A DNA stretch of 64,000 nt from Butyrivibrio sp. LB2008 (GCF_000621565.1 NZ_KK211307.1:254743-318742), one strand, 5' to 3'. Positions 18,508 through 28,222 are shown, counted from the stretch's first letter. A program made the numbers and translations. Notes: generated by a model from the letters alone, not told the origin.

Positions 18508-20190
18508 ATGGCTATGAACAGTGACAGAGTTATGGAGGGCATTCAACAGGCACCTCACAGAAGTTTGTTTAATGCTCTTGGATTTACCGAAGAAGAGAGA
18601 AGGAAACCACTTATCGGAATCGTGAGCTCATATAATGAGATCGTTCCCGGACATATGAACCTTGATAAGATTACGGAAGCTGTTAAGCTTGCGGTTGCGG
18701 AAGCCGGCGGAATGCCTGTTGTTGTTCCTGCAATTGCGGTTTGTGACGGTATCGCAATGGGACATATCGGAATGAAGTATTCTCTTGTTACAAGAGATCT
18801 TATCGCAGACAGCACGGAGTGTCTTGCAAAGGCACATGCTTTTGACGGAATGGTCTGCATTCCCAACTGTGACAAGAACGTTCCGGGTCTTCTTATGGCT
18901 GCTGCAAGGGTAAATATCCCTACAGTTTTCGTATCAGGTGGCCCTATGATGGCAGGAAGAGTTGACGGACATAAGACTTCACTTTCTTCAATGTTTGAGG
19001 CTGTTGGAAGTGTATCTGCCGGAAAGATGACAAACGAGAAGCTCTGCGAGTACGAGGAGAAGGCTTGTCCTACCTGCGGTTCATGTTCAGGTATGTATAC
19101 AGCCAACTCAATGAACTGTCTTACAGAGGCAATCGGAATGGGCCTTCCCGGAAACGGAACCATCCCCGCCGTATATTCTGCACGTATCAGACTTGCAAAG
19201 CATGCAGGTTATGCCGTAATGAATCTTATAGAGAAGAATATAAGACCCAGAGATATCATGACAAAAGAAGCATTCATGAATGCTATGGCCATGGATATGG
19301 CTCTCGGATGTTCTACAAATACAATGCTTCATCTTCCTGCGATCGCACATGAGGCAGGCGTTGAGCTTGATATGGAAATTGCAAATGAAGTATCCGGAAG
19401 AACACCGAATCTTTGCCATCTTGCTCCCGCAGGTCCCACATATATGGAAGACCTCAACGAAGCAGGCGGTGTACTTGCCGTTATGTCTGAGCTTGTAAAG
19501 AAGAATCTTATAAATACAGATCTTATCACCGCTACAGGAAAGACTATCAAGGAGAATCTTGAGGGTGTAAGAAATCTTAATCCTGAAGTTATCAGACCTA
19601 TCGAAGATCCTTATATGCAGTCAGGCGGTATTGCCGTACTTAAAGGCAACATTGCTCCCGATACAGGTATTGTAAAGAAGTCTGCGGTTGTTCCTGAGAT
19701 GATGGTTCACGAAGGACCTGCTCGTGTATTTGACTGCGAGGAGGATGCTATCGAGGCTATCCTTACAGGTAAGATTGTTGCCGGAGACGTAGTAGTTATC
19801 AGATATGAAGGACCTAAGGGCGGCCCGGGAATGAGAGAGATGCTCAATCCTACATCTGCTATCGCAGGAAGAGGACTTGGCTCATCTGTTGCTCTTATCA
19901 CAGACGGAAGATTCTCCGGAGCAAGCAGAGGTGCTTCAATCGGACATGTTTCTCCCGAAGCTGCTGTCGGCGGACCTATTGCACTTATTGAAGAGGGCGA
20001 TATCATCAGTATTGATATTCCAAATAACTCACTCAATGTTAAGGTTTCTGACGAAGAGCTTGCAAAGAGAAAAGAGAAATGGCAGCCCAGAGAACCCAAG
20101 GTTACAACAGGTTATCTTGCAAGATACAGAGAGCTTGTTACAAGCGGAAACAGAGGAGCAATCCTTGAGATTCCCGGTACTTCTAAATAA
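18508..20190 (+). CDS. ilvD: dihydroxy-acid dehydratase
   Basis: A 560-residue Fe-S enzyme for the third step of valine/isoleucine synthesis. Cluster cysteines are seen in [11 protein letters not shown] and [22 protein letters not shown]. Other signatures are GMAGKYS-equivalent [18 protein letters not shown], the phosphate/carboxylate region [14 protein letters not shown], and [23 protein letters not shown] near the end. A strong AAGGAGA ribosome site precedes the ATG. It starts 14 bp after the GT-C gene and 26 bp before ilvB, so all four genes from leuB onward probably share one transcript. Confidence 0.97.
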   Translation: MAMNSDRVMEGIQQAPHRSLFNALGFTEEERRKPLIGIVSSYNEIVPGHMNLDKITEAVKLAVAEAGGMPVVVPAIAVCDGIAMGHIGMKYSLVTRDLIADSTECLAKAHAFDGMVCIPNCDKNVPGLLMAAARVNIPTVFVSGGPMMAGRVDGHKTSLSSMFEAVGSVSAGKMTNEKLCEYEEKACPTCGSCSGMYTANSMNCLTEAIGMGLPGNGTIPAVYSARIRLAKHAGYAVMNLIEKNIRPRDIMTKEAFMNAMAMDMALGCSTNTMLHLPAIAHEAGVELDMEIANEVSGRTPNLCHLAPAGPTYMEDLNEAGGVLAVMSELVKKNLINTDLITATGKTIKENLEGVRNLNPEVIRPIEDPYMQSGGIAVLKGNIAPDTGIVKKSAVVPEMMVHEGPARVFDCEEDAIEAILTGKIVAGDVVVIRYEGPKGGPGMREMLNPTSAIAGRGLGSSVALITDGRFSGASRGASIGHVSPEAAVGGPIALIEEGDIISIDIPNNSLNVKVSDEELAKRKEKWQPREPKVTTGYLARYRELVTSGNRGAILEIPGTSK

Positions 20191-20216
20191 TTGACAGATA
20201 GGATGGTATATATAAA

Positions 20217-21893
20217 ATGCAGTTAAATGGTTCACAGATTGTTTTGGAGTGTCTCAAAGAGCAGGGAGTTGATACCATATTCGGTTATCCCGGCGGAAGT
20301 ATTCTTAATATCTATGATGAACTTTACAAACAGAGTGATGACTTCTTGCATATAAGAACATCCCATGAACAGGGAGCGGCGCACGCAGCCGACGGATATG
20401 CAAGATCAACCGGCAAAGTCGGAGTGTGTTTTGCTACAAGCGGCCCCGGAGCAACTAATCTTGTAACGGGTATTGCTACGGCATACATGGATTCGGTTCC
20501 GATGGTAGCTATCACATGTAATGTAAATCTTCCTCTTTTGGGAAAAGATACTTTCCAGGAGGCTGATATAGCCGGTATCACAATGCCGATCACAAAGCAC
20601 GGGTTTATTGTAAAAGATATAAAAGAACTTGCGGATACTTTGAGAAAAGCATTTAAGATTGCAAGTACAGGTCGTCCGGGACCGGTAATTGTCGATATTA
20701 CAAAGGATGTTACTGCGAAAAGTTGCGAATTTAAGCCTTTGAAAAATGGCAAAGAAAAGCCGGAAAACAAGACGTACACTGAAGAAAATATAAATGCCGC
20801 GGTAAAAATGATCAAGGCATCAAAGCGACCTTTCATATATGTAGGAGGAGGTGCAATAATTTCGGGTGCATCTGACGAAATTATAGCATTTGCTGAGATA
20901 CTTGACAGTCCTGTTTGTGATACACTAATGGGTAAAGGAGCTTTTGATGGAACGCACCCTCTGTACACCGGCATGATCGGTATGCATGGTACGAAAGCTT
21001 CTAATTTTGGCGTTAGCGAGTGTGATCTTCTTGTCACTTTAGGTGCGAGATTCTCTGACAGAGTTACGGGTAATACCAAGACATTTGCTTCAAAAGCAAA
21101 GATTCTGCAGATAGATATCGATCCTGCTGAGATCAACAAGAATATCAGAACGAGCTATTCCATTGTCGGAGATCTGAAAGAGGTTCTTGGTAAGATAAAT
21201 GAGAAACTCGAGAAAATGGATCATTCCGAGTGGAAAGAGAAAATTGAAGGGTACAAAGGAAAATATCCTTTGAGCTATGAGACGGATAAGCTTACTTGTC
21301 CGTACATTATTGAGGAACTGTATAAACTTACCGAGGGCGATGCCATTATCTCGACTGATGTGGGACAGCACCAGATGTGGACAGCCCAGTATTATAAGTT
21401 CAGAAAACCCAGAACATTCCTTACATCCGGAGGACTTGGAACTATGGGCTACGGACTTGGCGCTTGCATAGGTGCTAAGGTTGGTAATCCCGATAAAGTC
21501 TGCGTTAATATAACGGGAGACGGATGCTTTAGAATGAACATGCAGGAGCTGGCAACGGCTTCGGGATATGGACTTCCTATTGTTGAGATTATCATAAACA
21601 ATAGGGTTTTGGGGATGGTAAGACAGTGGCAGACGCTTTTCTATGAAAAGCATTATTCTCAGACGGTATTTGAGGATAAAGTTGATTATTGCATGGTAGC
21701 AAAGGGGCTAGGTTGTGAAGCTATCAGAATAACGAAGAAAGAGGAAGTAGAGCCTGCGCTCAAGAAAGCATTAAGCTCAAAGGTTCCGGTTGTCATTGAT
21801 TGTGTTATAGAAGAAGATGATAAGGTATTTCCGATGGTACCTGCCGGAGCTTCAATAAGTGAAGCATTCGACGCAAGTGATCTTGCAAAATAA
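20217..21893 (+). CDS. ilvB: acetolactate synthase, large (catalytic) subunit
   Basis: A 558-residue ThDP enzyme that condenses pyruvate (or pyruvate with 2-oxobutyrate) for BCAA synthesis. It has GYPGGSILNIYDEL, the catalytic Glu in HIRTSHEQGAAHAADGYARS, the FAD-region RPFIYVGGGAI and the ThDP motif GDGCFRMNMQELATASGYGL...NNRVLGMVRQWQTLFYEKHYS. The biosynthetic form usually needs the regulatory subunit IlvN, which is not encoded next to it or anywhere in this window. A feedback-insensitive or separately encoded partner is possible. It lies downstream of ilvD by 26 bp. Confidence 0.95.
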   Translation: MQLNGSQIVLECLKEQGVDTIFGYPGGSILNIYDELYKQSDDFLHIRTSHEQGAAHAADGYARSTGKVGVCFATSGPGATNLVTGIATAYMDSVPMVAITCNVNLPLLGKDTFQEADIAGITMPITKHGFIVKDIKELADTLRKAFKIASTGRPGPVIVDITKDVTAKSCEFKPLKNGKEKPENKTYTEENINAAVKMIKASKRPFIYVGGGAIISGASDEIIAFAEILDSPVCDTLMGKGAFDGTHPLYTGMIGMHGTKASNFGVSECDLLVTLGARFSDRVTGNTKTFASKAKILQIDIDPAEINKNIRTSYSIVGDLKEVLGKINEKLEKMDHSEWKEKIEGYKGKYPLSYETDKLTCPYIIEELYKLTEGDAIISTDVGQHQMWTAQYYKFRKPRTFLTSGGLGTMGYGLGACIGAKVGNPDKVCVNITGDGCFRMNMQELATASGYGLPIVEIIINNRVLGMVRQWQTLFYEKHYSQTVFEDKVDYCMVAKGLGCEAIRITKKEEVEPALKKALSSKVPVVIDCVIEEDDKVFPMVPAGASISEAFDASDLAK

Positions 21894-21923
21894 GAACTAA
21901 GATGTTTTGGGGAAAGAGAGTTA

Positions 21924-23525
21924 ATGAATGCTAGGACAAAATTAATCGGGCGCATTGTGCTCCTGGTTATGGGTGCTATGGGGGTACTCTATTTGATCAT
22001 CGGGTACTTCTTTAGCGAAGGTTTTTCTTGCCGTACAAAGATAAACGGGGTTAAATGTACGGGAAAAAGCGTAGCGGAGGTTAATACCGAACTATGTAAA
22101 CAGATTGATTATAAAGGAATAAGTGTTAAGGATCTGAATGGGGCCGATCTGTTTATCAATGCTGAGGAACTTGGTTTCACTGTTGATTATACAGATGCAC
22201 TTAAAGAATATATAAGCAATCAGGATGCATTATCTTGGGGAAAATATGCATTTAAAGGACAAACAGGTACTGTTGAACCTGTTATAACTTACGATAAGGA
22301 TAAGCTTGATCAAAAGATAGCTGAATGGGATATATTTGTTCCCGATGACAGTCAGGATGTCTCCATAGCTAAGACCGAGGAAGGCTATTCACTGCAGAAT
22401 ACAATGCTCAGCACGCCTATAAAGGACAATATCGTTCAGGTTGTAGGAGAGGCTGCTGTGAAGATGGAAGGTGAGATCGATCTTTCCGCTGAACAATATG
22501 CAGATTGCTATGAGCCGGTTACGTTTACTGAAGAACAACAAGAGATTGTTGATTTTTGCAACAAGCTCCAGAATATATACAATTGCGGTCTTACTTATAA
22601 ATTTGGAAGTAAGACAATTCCTCTGAAGGGAGAAGTTGCTGACAGTTTCATTCTGACCTACGATCAGATTTCTGGAGACCATTTTGATTATGAAAATCCG
22701 GGTAACGGACATTATATTGCCGGCAGTTCAGAGATAAGTAATATGGATGAGGTTCGAAATATTGAGGGCTTTGCCGCTTCTCCAAGTGGCGATCCGCTTA
22801 TTTCCGAAGCCAGACTTTACGATTTCTTTTACCAGATGGCAAAAGATACGGATACTGCAGATCTCGTTAAGAGATATCAAAACGGCGAAGATGTCGAGAT
22901 AATGATCAGAAAAGATCGTACGGGAATTACCAAGATATTCGATCACAATGAAGCGTATAAAGCCTTAAAAGCTTCATTTATGGATGGAACGTTTGTGCAG
23001 GAAGAAGAGAGGAATCTTACAGATCCCAAAAAGGTAGACTTCTTTAATGCCAAGAACGAACTTAAGGGAACATATATAGAACTTGATATATCCAACCAGC
23101 ATTTGTATTATTATGTGAACGGAAAAGTCAGCATAGATACTGCGATTGTTTCGGGAACTATGGTCGGCGGACACGGAACGCCGGCAGGTCTTTTCCATGT
23201 TTATGATAAACAGAGAAATAAGGTTTTAGTAGGTGAAGATTATGAGTGTCCGGTAGAATACTGGATGCGACTGACCGATACCGGTGTTGGTATTCATGAC
23301 GCCTGGTGGCAGGAAAGTTTTGGCGGTGAAGCATACCGCGATGCGGGATCTCACGGTTGTATAAATTGTCCACCCGATATCGCAAGACAGCTTTATGAAG
23401 CTGTTAAAGAGAAGACACCTGTAGTTGTTTACTATAGAAAGAATGTGTCGATAACACCCGATCCTGTACCGGAACCTGAGCCGGAGCCTACATTTGATCC
23501 TTTTTCATATTGGTATTCATATTAA
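21924..23525 (+). CDS. membrane-anchored L,D-transpeptidase (YkuD), copy 1
   Basis: A 533-residue protein. An N-terminal membrane helix (residues ~10-32) is followed by an extracytoplasmic PG4-like peptidoglycan-binding region and a C-terminal YkuD domain (~380-510). The catalytic motif is complete: HGTPAGLFHVYDKQ, GIGIHDAWW-equivalent GVGIHDAWW, and SHGCINCPPDIA with the nucleophile Cys. It should form 3-3 crosslinks in peptidoglycan or attach proteins. The end carries a Pro/Glu-rich tail (PDPVPEPEPEPTFDPF) absent from copy 2. It is a tandem paralogue of the gene at 23629; even the upstream GTTTTGGGG-like segment is shared, so the duplication included leader DNA. Confidence 0.9.
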   Translation: MNARTKLIGRIVLLVMGAMGVLYLIIGYFFSEGFSCRTKINGVKCTGKSVAEVNTELCKQIDYKGISVKDLNGADLFINAEELGFTVDYTDALKEYISNQDALSWGKYAFKGQTGTVEPVITYDKDKLDQKIAEWDIFVPDDSQDVSIAKTEEGYSLQNTMLSTPIKDNIVQVVGEAAVKMEGEIDLSAEQYADCYEPVTFTEEQQEIVDFCNKLQNIYNCGLTYKFGSKTIPLKGEVADSFILTYDQISGDHFDYENPGNGHYIAGSSEISNMDEVRNIEGFAASPSGDPLISEARLYDFFYQMAKDTDTADLVKRYQNGEDVEIMIRKDRTGITKIFDHNEAYKALKASFMDGTFVQEEERNLTDPKKVDFFNAKNELKGTYIELDISNQHLYYYVNGKVSIDTAIVSGTMVGGHGTPAGLFHVYDKQRNKVLVGEDYECPVEYWMRLTDTGVGIHDAWWQESFGGEAYRDAGSHGCINCPPDIARQLYEAVKEKTPVVVYYRKNVSITPDPVPEPEPEPTFDPFSYWYSY

Positions 23526-23628
23526 GGATCTATGTAATATATGTAAAATCTTATGTCGGAGAAACTTTTGATAAAAGCGAATACTGTAGGAGTAAAAAGT
23601 TTTTTGGGGTAAAGCCATAGGAGAATAG

Positions 23629-25161
23629 ATGAAAGTTAGAACTAAACTAATAGGACGCATAGTGCTCCTGGCTTTTTCAGCATTGATAATGCTGTATTTG
23701 ATCATTGGATATTACTACAGCAAAGGCTTCCCATGCTGTACCTGGGTTAACGGTGTATATTGCACGGGTAAAAGTGTGGCTACGGTTAACTCCGAACTTT
23801 GTAAAAAGTTTAAATATGACGGAATAGAGATTAAAGACGCAACAGGCGCAACCCTTTTTATCAGCGCCGAAGATATTGATTTTGAGGTGGATTATACCGA
23901 CGCACTAAATGAATTTATTTCCAGTCAGAGTGCCTTGTCTTGGGGAATATATATATTCAAAGGACTTACGGGATCCGTTGAGCCTGTTTTTAGTTCTGAC
24001 AAGGAAAAACTTGCAAGTAAACTTTCTGATTGGGAAATATTTGTTCCAAAAGAAAATTTGGAAGTTGCAATCTTAAAGACGGATAAAGGTTATGAACTTA
24101 AGAATGATCTTATATCCGTTCCGAATCAGGAGAAGATCCTGGAAGCAGTTAGTCATGCGACACTTAACGCTGCTGAAGAGATCGATCTTTCATCCGAAGA
24201 TTTTAAAGATTGCTATGAGGCGGTTACGCCTACTCCCGAGCAGCAGGAGATCATCGATCTTTATGCAAAGATCCAGCCTGTTATTAACTGCGGGATAACT
24301 TACGAGCTCGGAACAAGGAAGATTGCTCTTAAAGATGGAACGGGAACGAGCTTTCTGCTTACCTATGAAGAGTTCAGATCTTCTTCAGATGAAGAGTACG
24401 ATTATGATAATCCCGGAAAAGGACGTTATTTAGCCGGTGTTTCGGAAGTAAACATTTCAACCGGTGCGGTGCGTAACCTTGAAGGATTTGTTGTTACTCA
24501 GAACGGTGATCCGCTCATTTCCGAATCGAGGATGTATGATTTCTTTTATAAGCTGGCTAAGGACAGTGATACGGCAACAGCACTCGAGAGATACAAAAAC
24601 GGTGAAGATGTCGAGATACTTGTTTCTAAGTCACGTACGGGAAATCCGAGAATTTTCGATTATACCAATGAATATGAGCACCTAAAGAAAGTATTTTCTT
24701 CGGGGTCCGATAAGGTAACGGAAGAAGTGAGACAGCTTTCCGATCCCGATAAGGTTGATTGCTTTAATGCCAAAAATGATCTTGGCGGAACATATGTTGA
24801 GGTTGATATATCCAGACAGCATCTGTACTACTATACTAACGGTGAGATTGCCATGGAGACCGATATAGTTACCGGTGATATGCATAAAGGCCACGGCACG
24901 CCGAGTGGATTCTTCCATATTTATGACAAGCAAAAAGAAAAGATCCTCCACGGTGATGACTATGATACGCTTGTACATTTTTGGATGCGTCTTAACAACA
25001 ACGGTATAGGTATTCATGATGCTTACTGGAAACATGAATTCGGAGGCGATATTTATATGTATAACGGATCGCACGGATGTGTGAACTGTCCCCCGGATGT
25101 TGCTGAATGGCTATGGAATAATGTCAAAAGTAAGACACCTGTAATTGTTTATTACAGATAA
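23629..25161 (+). CDS. membrane-anchored L,D-transpeptidase (YkuD), copy 2
   Basis: A 510-residue paralogue of the preceding gene with the same layout: TM helix at ~10-30, PG4-like binding region and C-terminal YkuD domain with HGTPSGFFHIYDKQ, GIGIHDAYW and SHGCVNCPPDVA. The N-terminal KLIGRIVLL and the following CxxVNGVxCTGKSVAxVNxELC segment are nearly identical in both copies, giving two Cys pairs in the ectodomain. It ends after VIVYYR without copy 1's Pro/Glu tail. Its last 29 codons plus downstream terminator are duplicated at 28223-28393, on the far side of the LXG cassette. Confidence 0.9.
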   Translation: MKVRTKLIGRIVLLAFSALIMLYLIIGYYYSKGFPCCTWVNGVYCTGKSVATVNSELCKKFKYDGIEIKDATGATLFISAEDIDFEVDYTDALNEFISSQSALSWGIYIFKGLTGSVEPVFSSDKEKLASKLSDWEIFVPKENLEVAILKTDKGYELKNDLISVPNQEKILEAVSHATLNAAEEIDLSSEDFKDCYEAVTPTPEQQEIIDLYAKIQPVINCGITYELGTRKIALKDGTGTSFLLTYEEFRSSSDEEYDYDNPGKGRYLAGVSEVNISTGAVRNLEGFVVTQNGDPLISESRMYDFFYKLAKDSDTATALERYKNGEDVEILVSKSRTGNPRIFDYTNEYEHLKKVFSSGSDKVTEEVRQLSDPDKVDCFNAKNDLGGTYVEVDISRQHLYYYTNGEIAMETDIVTGDMHKGHGTPSGFFHIYDKQKEKILHGDDYDTLVHFWMRLNNNGIGIHDAYWKHEFGGDIYMYNGSHGCVNCPPDVAEWLWNNVKSKTPVIVYYR

Positions 25162-25246
25162 TCGGTAAGTAATTAAGGATAAAATAAAGAGTATCGCATT
25201 GAATGAGATATTTTCATGTGCGATGCTCTTTTTTATTGCCTGTTTG
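25076..25246 (+). repeat. 171-bp direct repeat, left copy
   Basis: Identical to 28223-28393 except at one base (T at 25146, A at 28293). It spans the last codons of the second L,D-transpeptidase gene, its stop codon and its terminator. Weaker similarity continues for ~14 bp beyond the right edge. Confidence 0.97.
25187..25234 (+). terminator. terminator after the second L,D-transpeptidase gene
   Basis: AGAGtATCGCA pairs with TGCGATgCTCT across a ~20-nt loop and is followed by TTTTTTATT. An identical copy lies in the right direct repeat at about 28334-28381. Confidence 0.75.
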
Positions 25247-25283
25247 AAGGTGCAAATCTACGGATAGGCTCCTTTTATTTTGC

Positions 25284-25311
25284 TTGTATGAGTATACCTT
25301 TATGTGATAAT
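25284..25311 (+). promoter_or_regulatory. candidate promoter of the LXG cassette
   Basis: TTGTAT (25284-25289), a 16-bp spacer and GATAAT (25306-25311) with an extended -10 TG. It lies ~55 bp before the first cassette gene, inside the segment bounded by the direct repeats, so the cassette carries its own promoter. Confidence 0.5.
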
Positions 25312-25366
25312 ATGTTAAAGAAATGTTTATAATATTAACTAAATCACACAGTAAAGGATTATGATA

Positions 25367-25669
25367 ATGGCAAATAAAGACGTATATATGGATACGCGTG
25401 TATTCACTGATATTGTTAATAGAATCGGCGGGGCATCATCTAAGTGTGTTCTATCTGCCAATCCGCTTAGTAAGGCTGATGTTTTTGAGGAAACAAGTGT
25501 CGGTAAAGAAATGAATGAAATTCTTAAACTTTACTATAAGTCCACTGAAGTATATAGAAATGAAACGTCCGATTCTTTACCCAGAGCACTTCTTAAGGTT
25601 CGTGACAGCATGATTGAACAGGATAAAATACTAAGTGAAGGGCTTACTGTAGAGAAAAATCGGAGGTAA
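25367..25669 (+). CDS. small helical LXG-associated protein (Lap1/TIGR04197-like)
   Basis: About 100 residues, all alpha-helical by eye, with no signal peptide or membrane segment. Size, helical character and position, first in an operon ahead of a coiled-coil protein and an LXG-like toxin, fit the WXG100-like partner proteins (Lap1, DUF3130/TIGR04197) that pair with LXG toxins for type VII secretion. No WXG motif is visible, which is normal for Lap1. ATG 25367 is preferred to 25361, since AAAGGA (25353-25358) is only 2 nt from the latter. Family assignment is from context and shape rather than a clear motif. Confidence 0.55.
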   Translation: MANKDVYMDTRVFTDIVNRIGGASSKCVLSANPLSKADVFEETSVGKEMNEILKLYYKSTEVYRNETSDSLPRALLKVRDSMIEQDKILSEGLTVEKNRR

Positions 25670-25671
25670 AA

Positions 25672-26052
25672 ATGGGACTTCATTCAAGAATAGAAGAAAA
25701 GAAAGCGGAAAAAAGAGGATACGAACGAGATCTTTCGTACTGCCAAGAAGTTTATGAATATTTGAGTAGACAGCTTAGTGAGTTGCGGGATGAAATTTAT
25801 AATCCTGATAAAACGTATGATATGACAGTTTCCAGTGAATGGCTTGGTAAACTTGAACGAGATTCAGATGATCACAGAAACCTGAACTGTTCGAATATAG
25901 CAAACAAAATGAGTGAAATATCTACGTTTTTATCAAATCTTGACCGGACAATGGATAAGCTTCAAGAGCTTATAAGAGAATGTGAAGCGGAAATAGACGC
26001 ACTTGAAGCGGAGCTTAGAGCAAGGGAAAGTAGCATTGAAACTAAAATTTGA
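25672..26052 (+). CDS. coiled-coil LXG-associated protein (Lap2/YwqH/DUF5082-like)
   Basis: A 126-residue protein built from two long helices: RIEEKKAEKRGYERDLSY... at residues ~4-45 and a C-terminal coiled coil ...LDRTMDKLQELIRECEAE with Glu/Leu heptads. This is the typical shape of DUF5082/DUF3958-type proteins found just before LXG toxins. It follows the previous gene by 2 bp and precedes the toxin gene by 11 bp. Known family members bind the LXG domain as secretion chaperones or targeting factors; that role is inferred here. Confidence 0.55.
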   Translation: MGLHSRIEEKKAEKRGYERDLSYCQEVYEYLSRQLSELRDEIYNPDKTYDMTVSSEWLGKLERDSDDHRNLNCSNIANKMSEISTFLSNLDRTMDKLQELIRECEAEIDALEAELRARESSIETKI

Positions 26053-26063
26053 GGTGTAACTAG

Positions 26064-27737
26064 ATGGGGAAAAGTTGGGATACTAAGAAAGTAAATGATT
26101 TTATTGAATATTTGGAGCATGCCGCATACAATTATATGGATTGCTTATGCGATGTACATCAATGTTATGAAGATTATATAAACAATGAAACGTTTGTAGG
26201 ACAGGCTGCCGATAGTACTAAAACCTTCATTACATTAAAACAGAAGAAATTTAATCAACAGCAGTATAATCTTTCGAAAGAAATGGTCAAAAGATACATT
26301 GATCTTGATGAGACGTTTAAGGCTATTGTTGATCCTGCTGCAGATGCAAAAATAAACACTGATGTTGTCAGTAACGTTAAAACGCATTTTATGAATCAGT
26401 ATGATTATCTTGAACGTATAGGATGCGGAGTTCAACAAAAGACAATAGAAGCTGTTGATAGGTTGGGCAAGTATGGTTGTGGCTTGGAGGAAATTAATTT
26501 TAAAAATACATTAATGCAATATTATGATCATTGCGGAACCGGTGGCTTTCTCGATAATTGTATTAAGAAAGTGGAAGAATTTGATGATACGGCAAGTACT
26601 CGGGTATTTAATTCCGGTATTAAGAATGCCATTCAAGAGCATATAGAAGAAGTGACTGATACTTCCGCAGGACTTGATATGATACATACTCAGGCTGTTG
26701 ACATTAACAAACAGACACTGAGTCTAATTTCTTTAAGTGCAGGGGATATTTTTAAAAAAGTTGATACTATAGATAGAACAAAGACACAAAAAATTACTTT
26801 TAAAAGTAAACTTGGAAACTTTGATGTTACATATTATCCGGCTGACATAAAAGATTTTTTTGAAGAGTATAATATTAACGTAAATAAGTTGGAAACGAAT
26901 GATGGATTTTTTATGTATGATAAATCCTTAGCTGAGATATTAGAAGAAGCAGGTGTTGATCCGAATAGAATGGATTATAAAGATTATGATGATTGGTATA
27001 TTTCAGGTATTGTTACACCGGATGGTAGAATAGTATATTCAATGGTTAAAGTTAGAGAACCTATGGATAGCAAAGGCAGGTGGGGAACTGCTGTAGTATT
27101 TAATTCAATGAGTGTTGATTCAATAGAAGAAATTATAGCTCATTCGGTAAATGGAGAAGAAATAGACGATACTACAATAGAAAATGCGAGAGGTCAGATG
27201 ACTAAAATATCTGGAGCCGCAGCTTACCCAGATGATTATGATAAAGATTTACTAAAATATTTTAGAAATACGAATAGTGAAGCCAGCTATCTTATAGCAG
27301 ACTTTACTGTTGATAAAGTTGTTCACAATGAAGCTTTTAAAGATGGCGTTTATGAATTACCGTATAAATATGAAGATTTTGATACTTTTGGTGGACAAGC
27401 GGCATTGGATCAATTAGAGGAAGCTGGAATATATAATAAGGAGAAAAATACAATAACAATTAAAAATCCTGACAGTTTAAGTCCGGATGAAAAAAAAGCA
27501 ATATTGTTAATTGCTACTGGTGATCATGATGAATATGCGTATGCTGCTGAAAATGAATTTCATGCAGATACATATGGTGTGCCTTTTTATAAAGGACATG
27601 CGATAAGCTCAGGTGCCGGAGTTGGGGAAGGTAAAGAAAATGATGGCGCCGATTGGTATGAAAAATACTTTAAGAGTAGTAAAAAACGACTGATATCATG
27701 GTATAAACCACAATATGAAGCACATGGAGATCATTGA
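26064..27737 (+). CDS. LXG-type polymorphic toxin candidate with unassigned C-terminal domain
   Basis: A 557-residue protein without signal peptide. The first ~235 residues are helical and LXG-like: N-terminal IEYLEHAAYNYMDCL, a FVGQAADSTKTFI turn and a long helix, ending near TSAGLDMIHTQAVDINKQTL. Residues ~250-557 differ in composition (beta-rich, Asp/Tyr-rich, no Cys) and form a separate C-terminal domain. It ends with DHDEYAYAAENEFHADTYG and ISSGAGVGEGKENDGADWYE, with several conserved-looking His/Glu/Asp. I recognise no known toxin fold. A small membrane protein follows directly, in the position of an immunity gene. No type VII secretion genes (essC, esaA, yukD) lie in the window, so the exporter must be elsewhere. 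Confidence 0.6.
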   Translation: MGKSWDTKKVNDFIEYLEHAAYNYMDCLCDVHQCYEDYINNETFVGQAADSTKTFITLKQKKFNQQQYNLSKEMVKRYIDLDETFKAIVDPAADAKINTDVVSNVKTHFMNQYDYLERIGCGVQQKTIEAVDRLGKYGCGLEEINFKNTLMQYYDHCGTGGFLDNCIKKVEEFDDTASTRVFNSGIKNAIQEHIEEVTDTSAGLDMIHTQAVDINKQTLSLISLSAGDIFKKVDTIDRTKTQKITFKSKLGNFDVTYYPADIKDFFEEYNINVNKLETNDGFFMYDKSLAEILEEAGVDPNRMDYKDYDDWYISGIVTPDGRIVYSMVKVREPMDSKGRWGTAVVFNSMSVDSIEEIIAHSVNGEEIDDTTIENARGQMTKISGAAAYPDDYDKDLLKYFRNTNSEASYLIADFTVDKVVHNEAFKDGVYELPYKYEDFDTFGGQAALDQLEEAGIYNKEKNTITIKNPDSLSPDEKKAILLIATGDHDEYAYAAENEFHADTYGVPFYKGHAISSGAGVGEGKENDGADWYEKYFKSSKKRLISWYKPQYEAHGDH

Positions 27738-27739
27738 TT

Positions 27740-28159
27740 ATGAAACTATTGAAAAATGTTGCGGTAAGTATTTTTATAAGTACAATAAGCTTGATTGTTG
27801 CAACTTATTTAGAAGTTTTTTTTATAGCACACTGTGATAAAATCGAAATATTTGAGGCATATGGACATTGTATTATTTATCCTATAATACTATTTATGAG
27901 TTATTTAATATTACGACGTTTCATAAAAGCAGATGAGTTTTTAAATAATTTTATATGTATAATTGAAATTAATATATTTGATTATTTAATGCAATATTTT
28001 TGGTGCCTGTTTTTGTCTAAGGGCATGTTAAAAACAATGTTTGTAGTATATTTATTTTATGTCCTAATTTCTCATATTATATTATCTGTAATAATAGTTA
28101 TTAACATAATATGGGTGAAGAGAAAAGCTATCAAAGAACGTATTTTTTCTTTTAAATAA
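27740..28159 (+). CDS. small multi-pass membrane protein, probable immunity protein
   Basis: A 139-residue, very AT-rich gene encoding four likely membrane helices (residues ~8-30, ~42-62, ~75-97 and ~105-128) and a basic C-terminus (VKRKAIKERIFSFK). GGAG (27726-27729) precedes ATG 27740. It lies 3 bp after the LXG-type toxin gene and inside the repeat-bounded cassette, which is where immunity genes sit. Membrane immunity proteins usually match toxins that act at or outside the membrane, but no homology is recognised. Its base composition is clearly more AT-rich than the flanking chromosome, a sign of transfer. Confidence 0.6.
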   Translation: MKLLKNVAVSIFISTISLIVATYLEVFFIAHCDKIEIFEAYGHCIIYPIILFMSYLILRRFIKADEFLNNFICIIEINIFDYLMQYFWCLFLSKGMLKTMFVVYLFYVLISHIILSVIIVINIIWVKRKAIKERIFSFK

Positions 28160-28175
28160 TACTTTAACTAATCAA

Positions 28176-28208
28176 AGGCTCTGCAGAAATGCAGGGTCTT
28201 TTTCTTTC
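28176..28208 (+). terminator. terminator of the LXG cassette
   Basis: AGGCTCTGCA pairs completely (with G-T pairs) with TGCAGGGTCT over a short loop, followed by TTTTCTTT. A closely related element follows the lipoprotein gene at 29698-29728. Confidence 0.75.
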
Positions 28209-28222
28209 TCAGCAAAAACGCA

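Noticed and set aside
20324-21139. Minus-strand 271-codon frame opposite ilvB
   Set aside because: Antisense shadow of ilvB; no homology and no ribosome site.
25247-28222. Insertion sequence carrying the LXG cassette
   Set aside because: No transposase, integrase or terminal inverted repeats are visible; the flanks are long direct repeats of host sequence.
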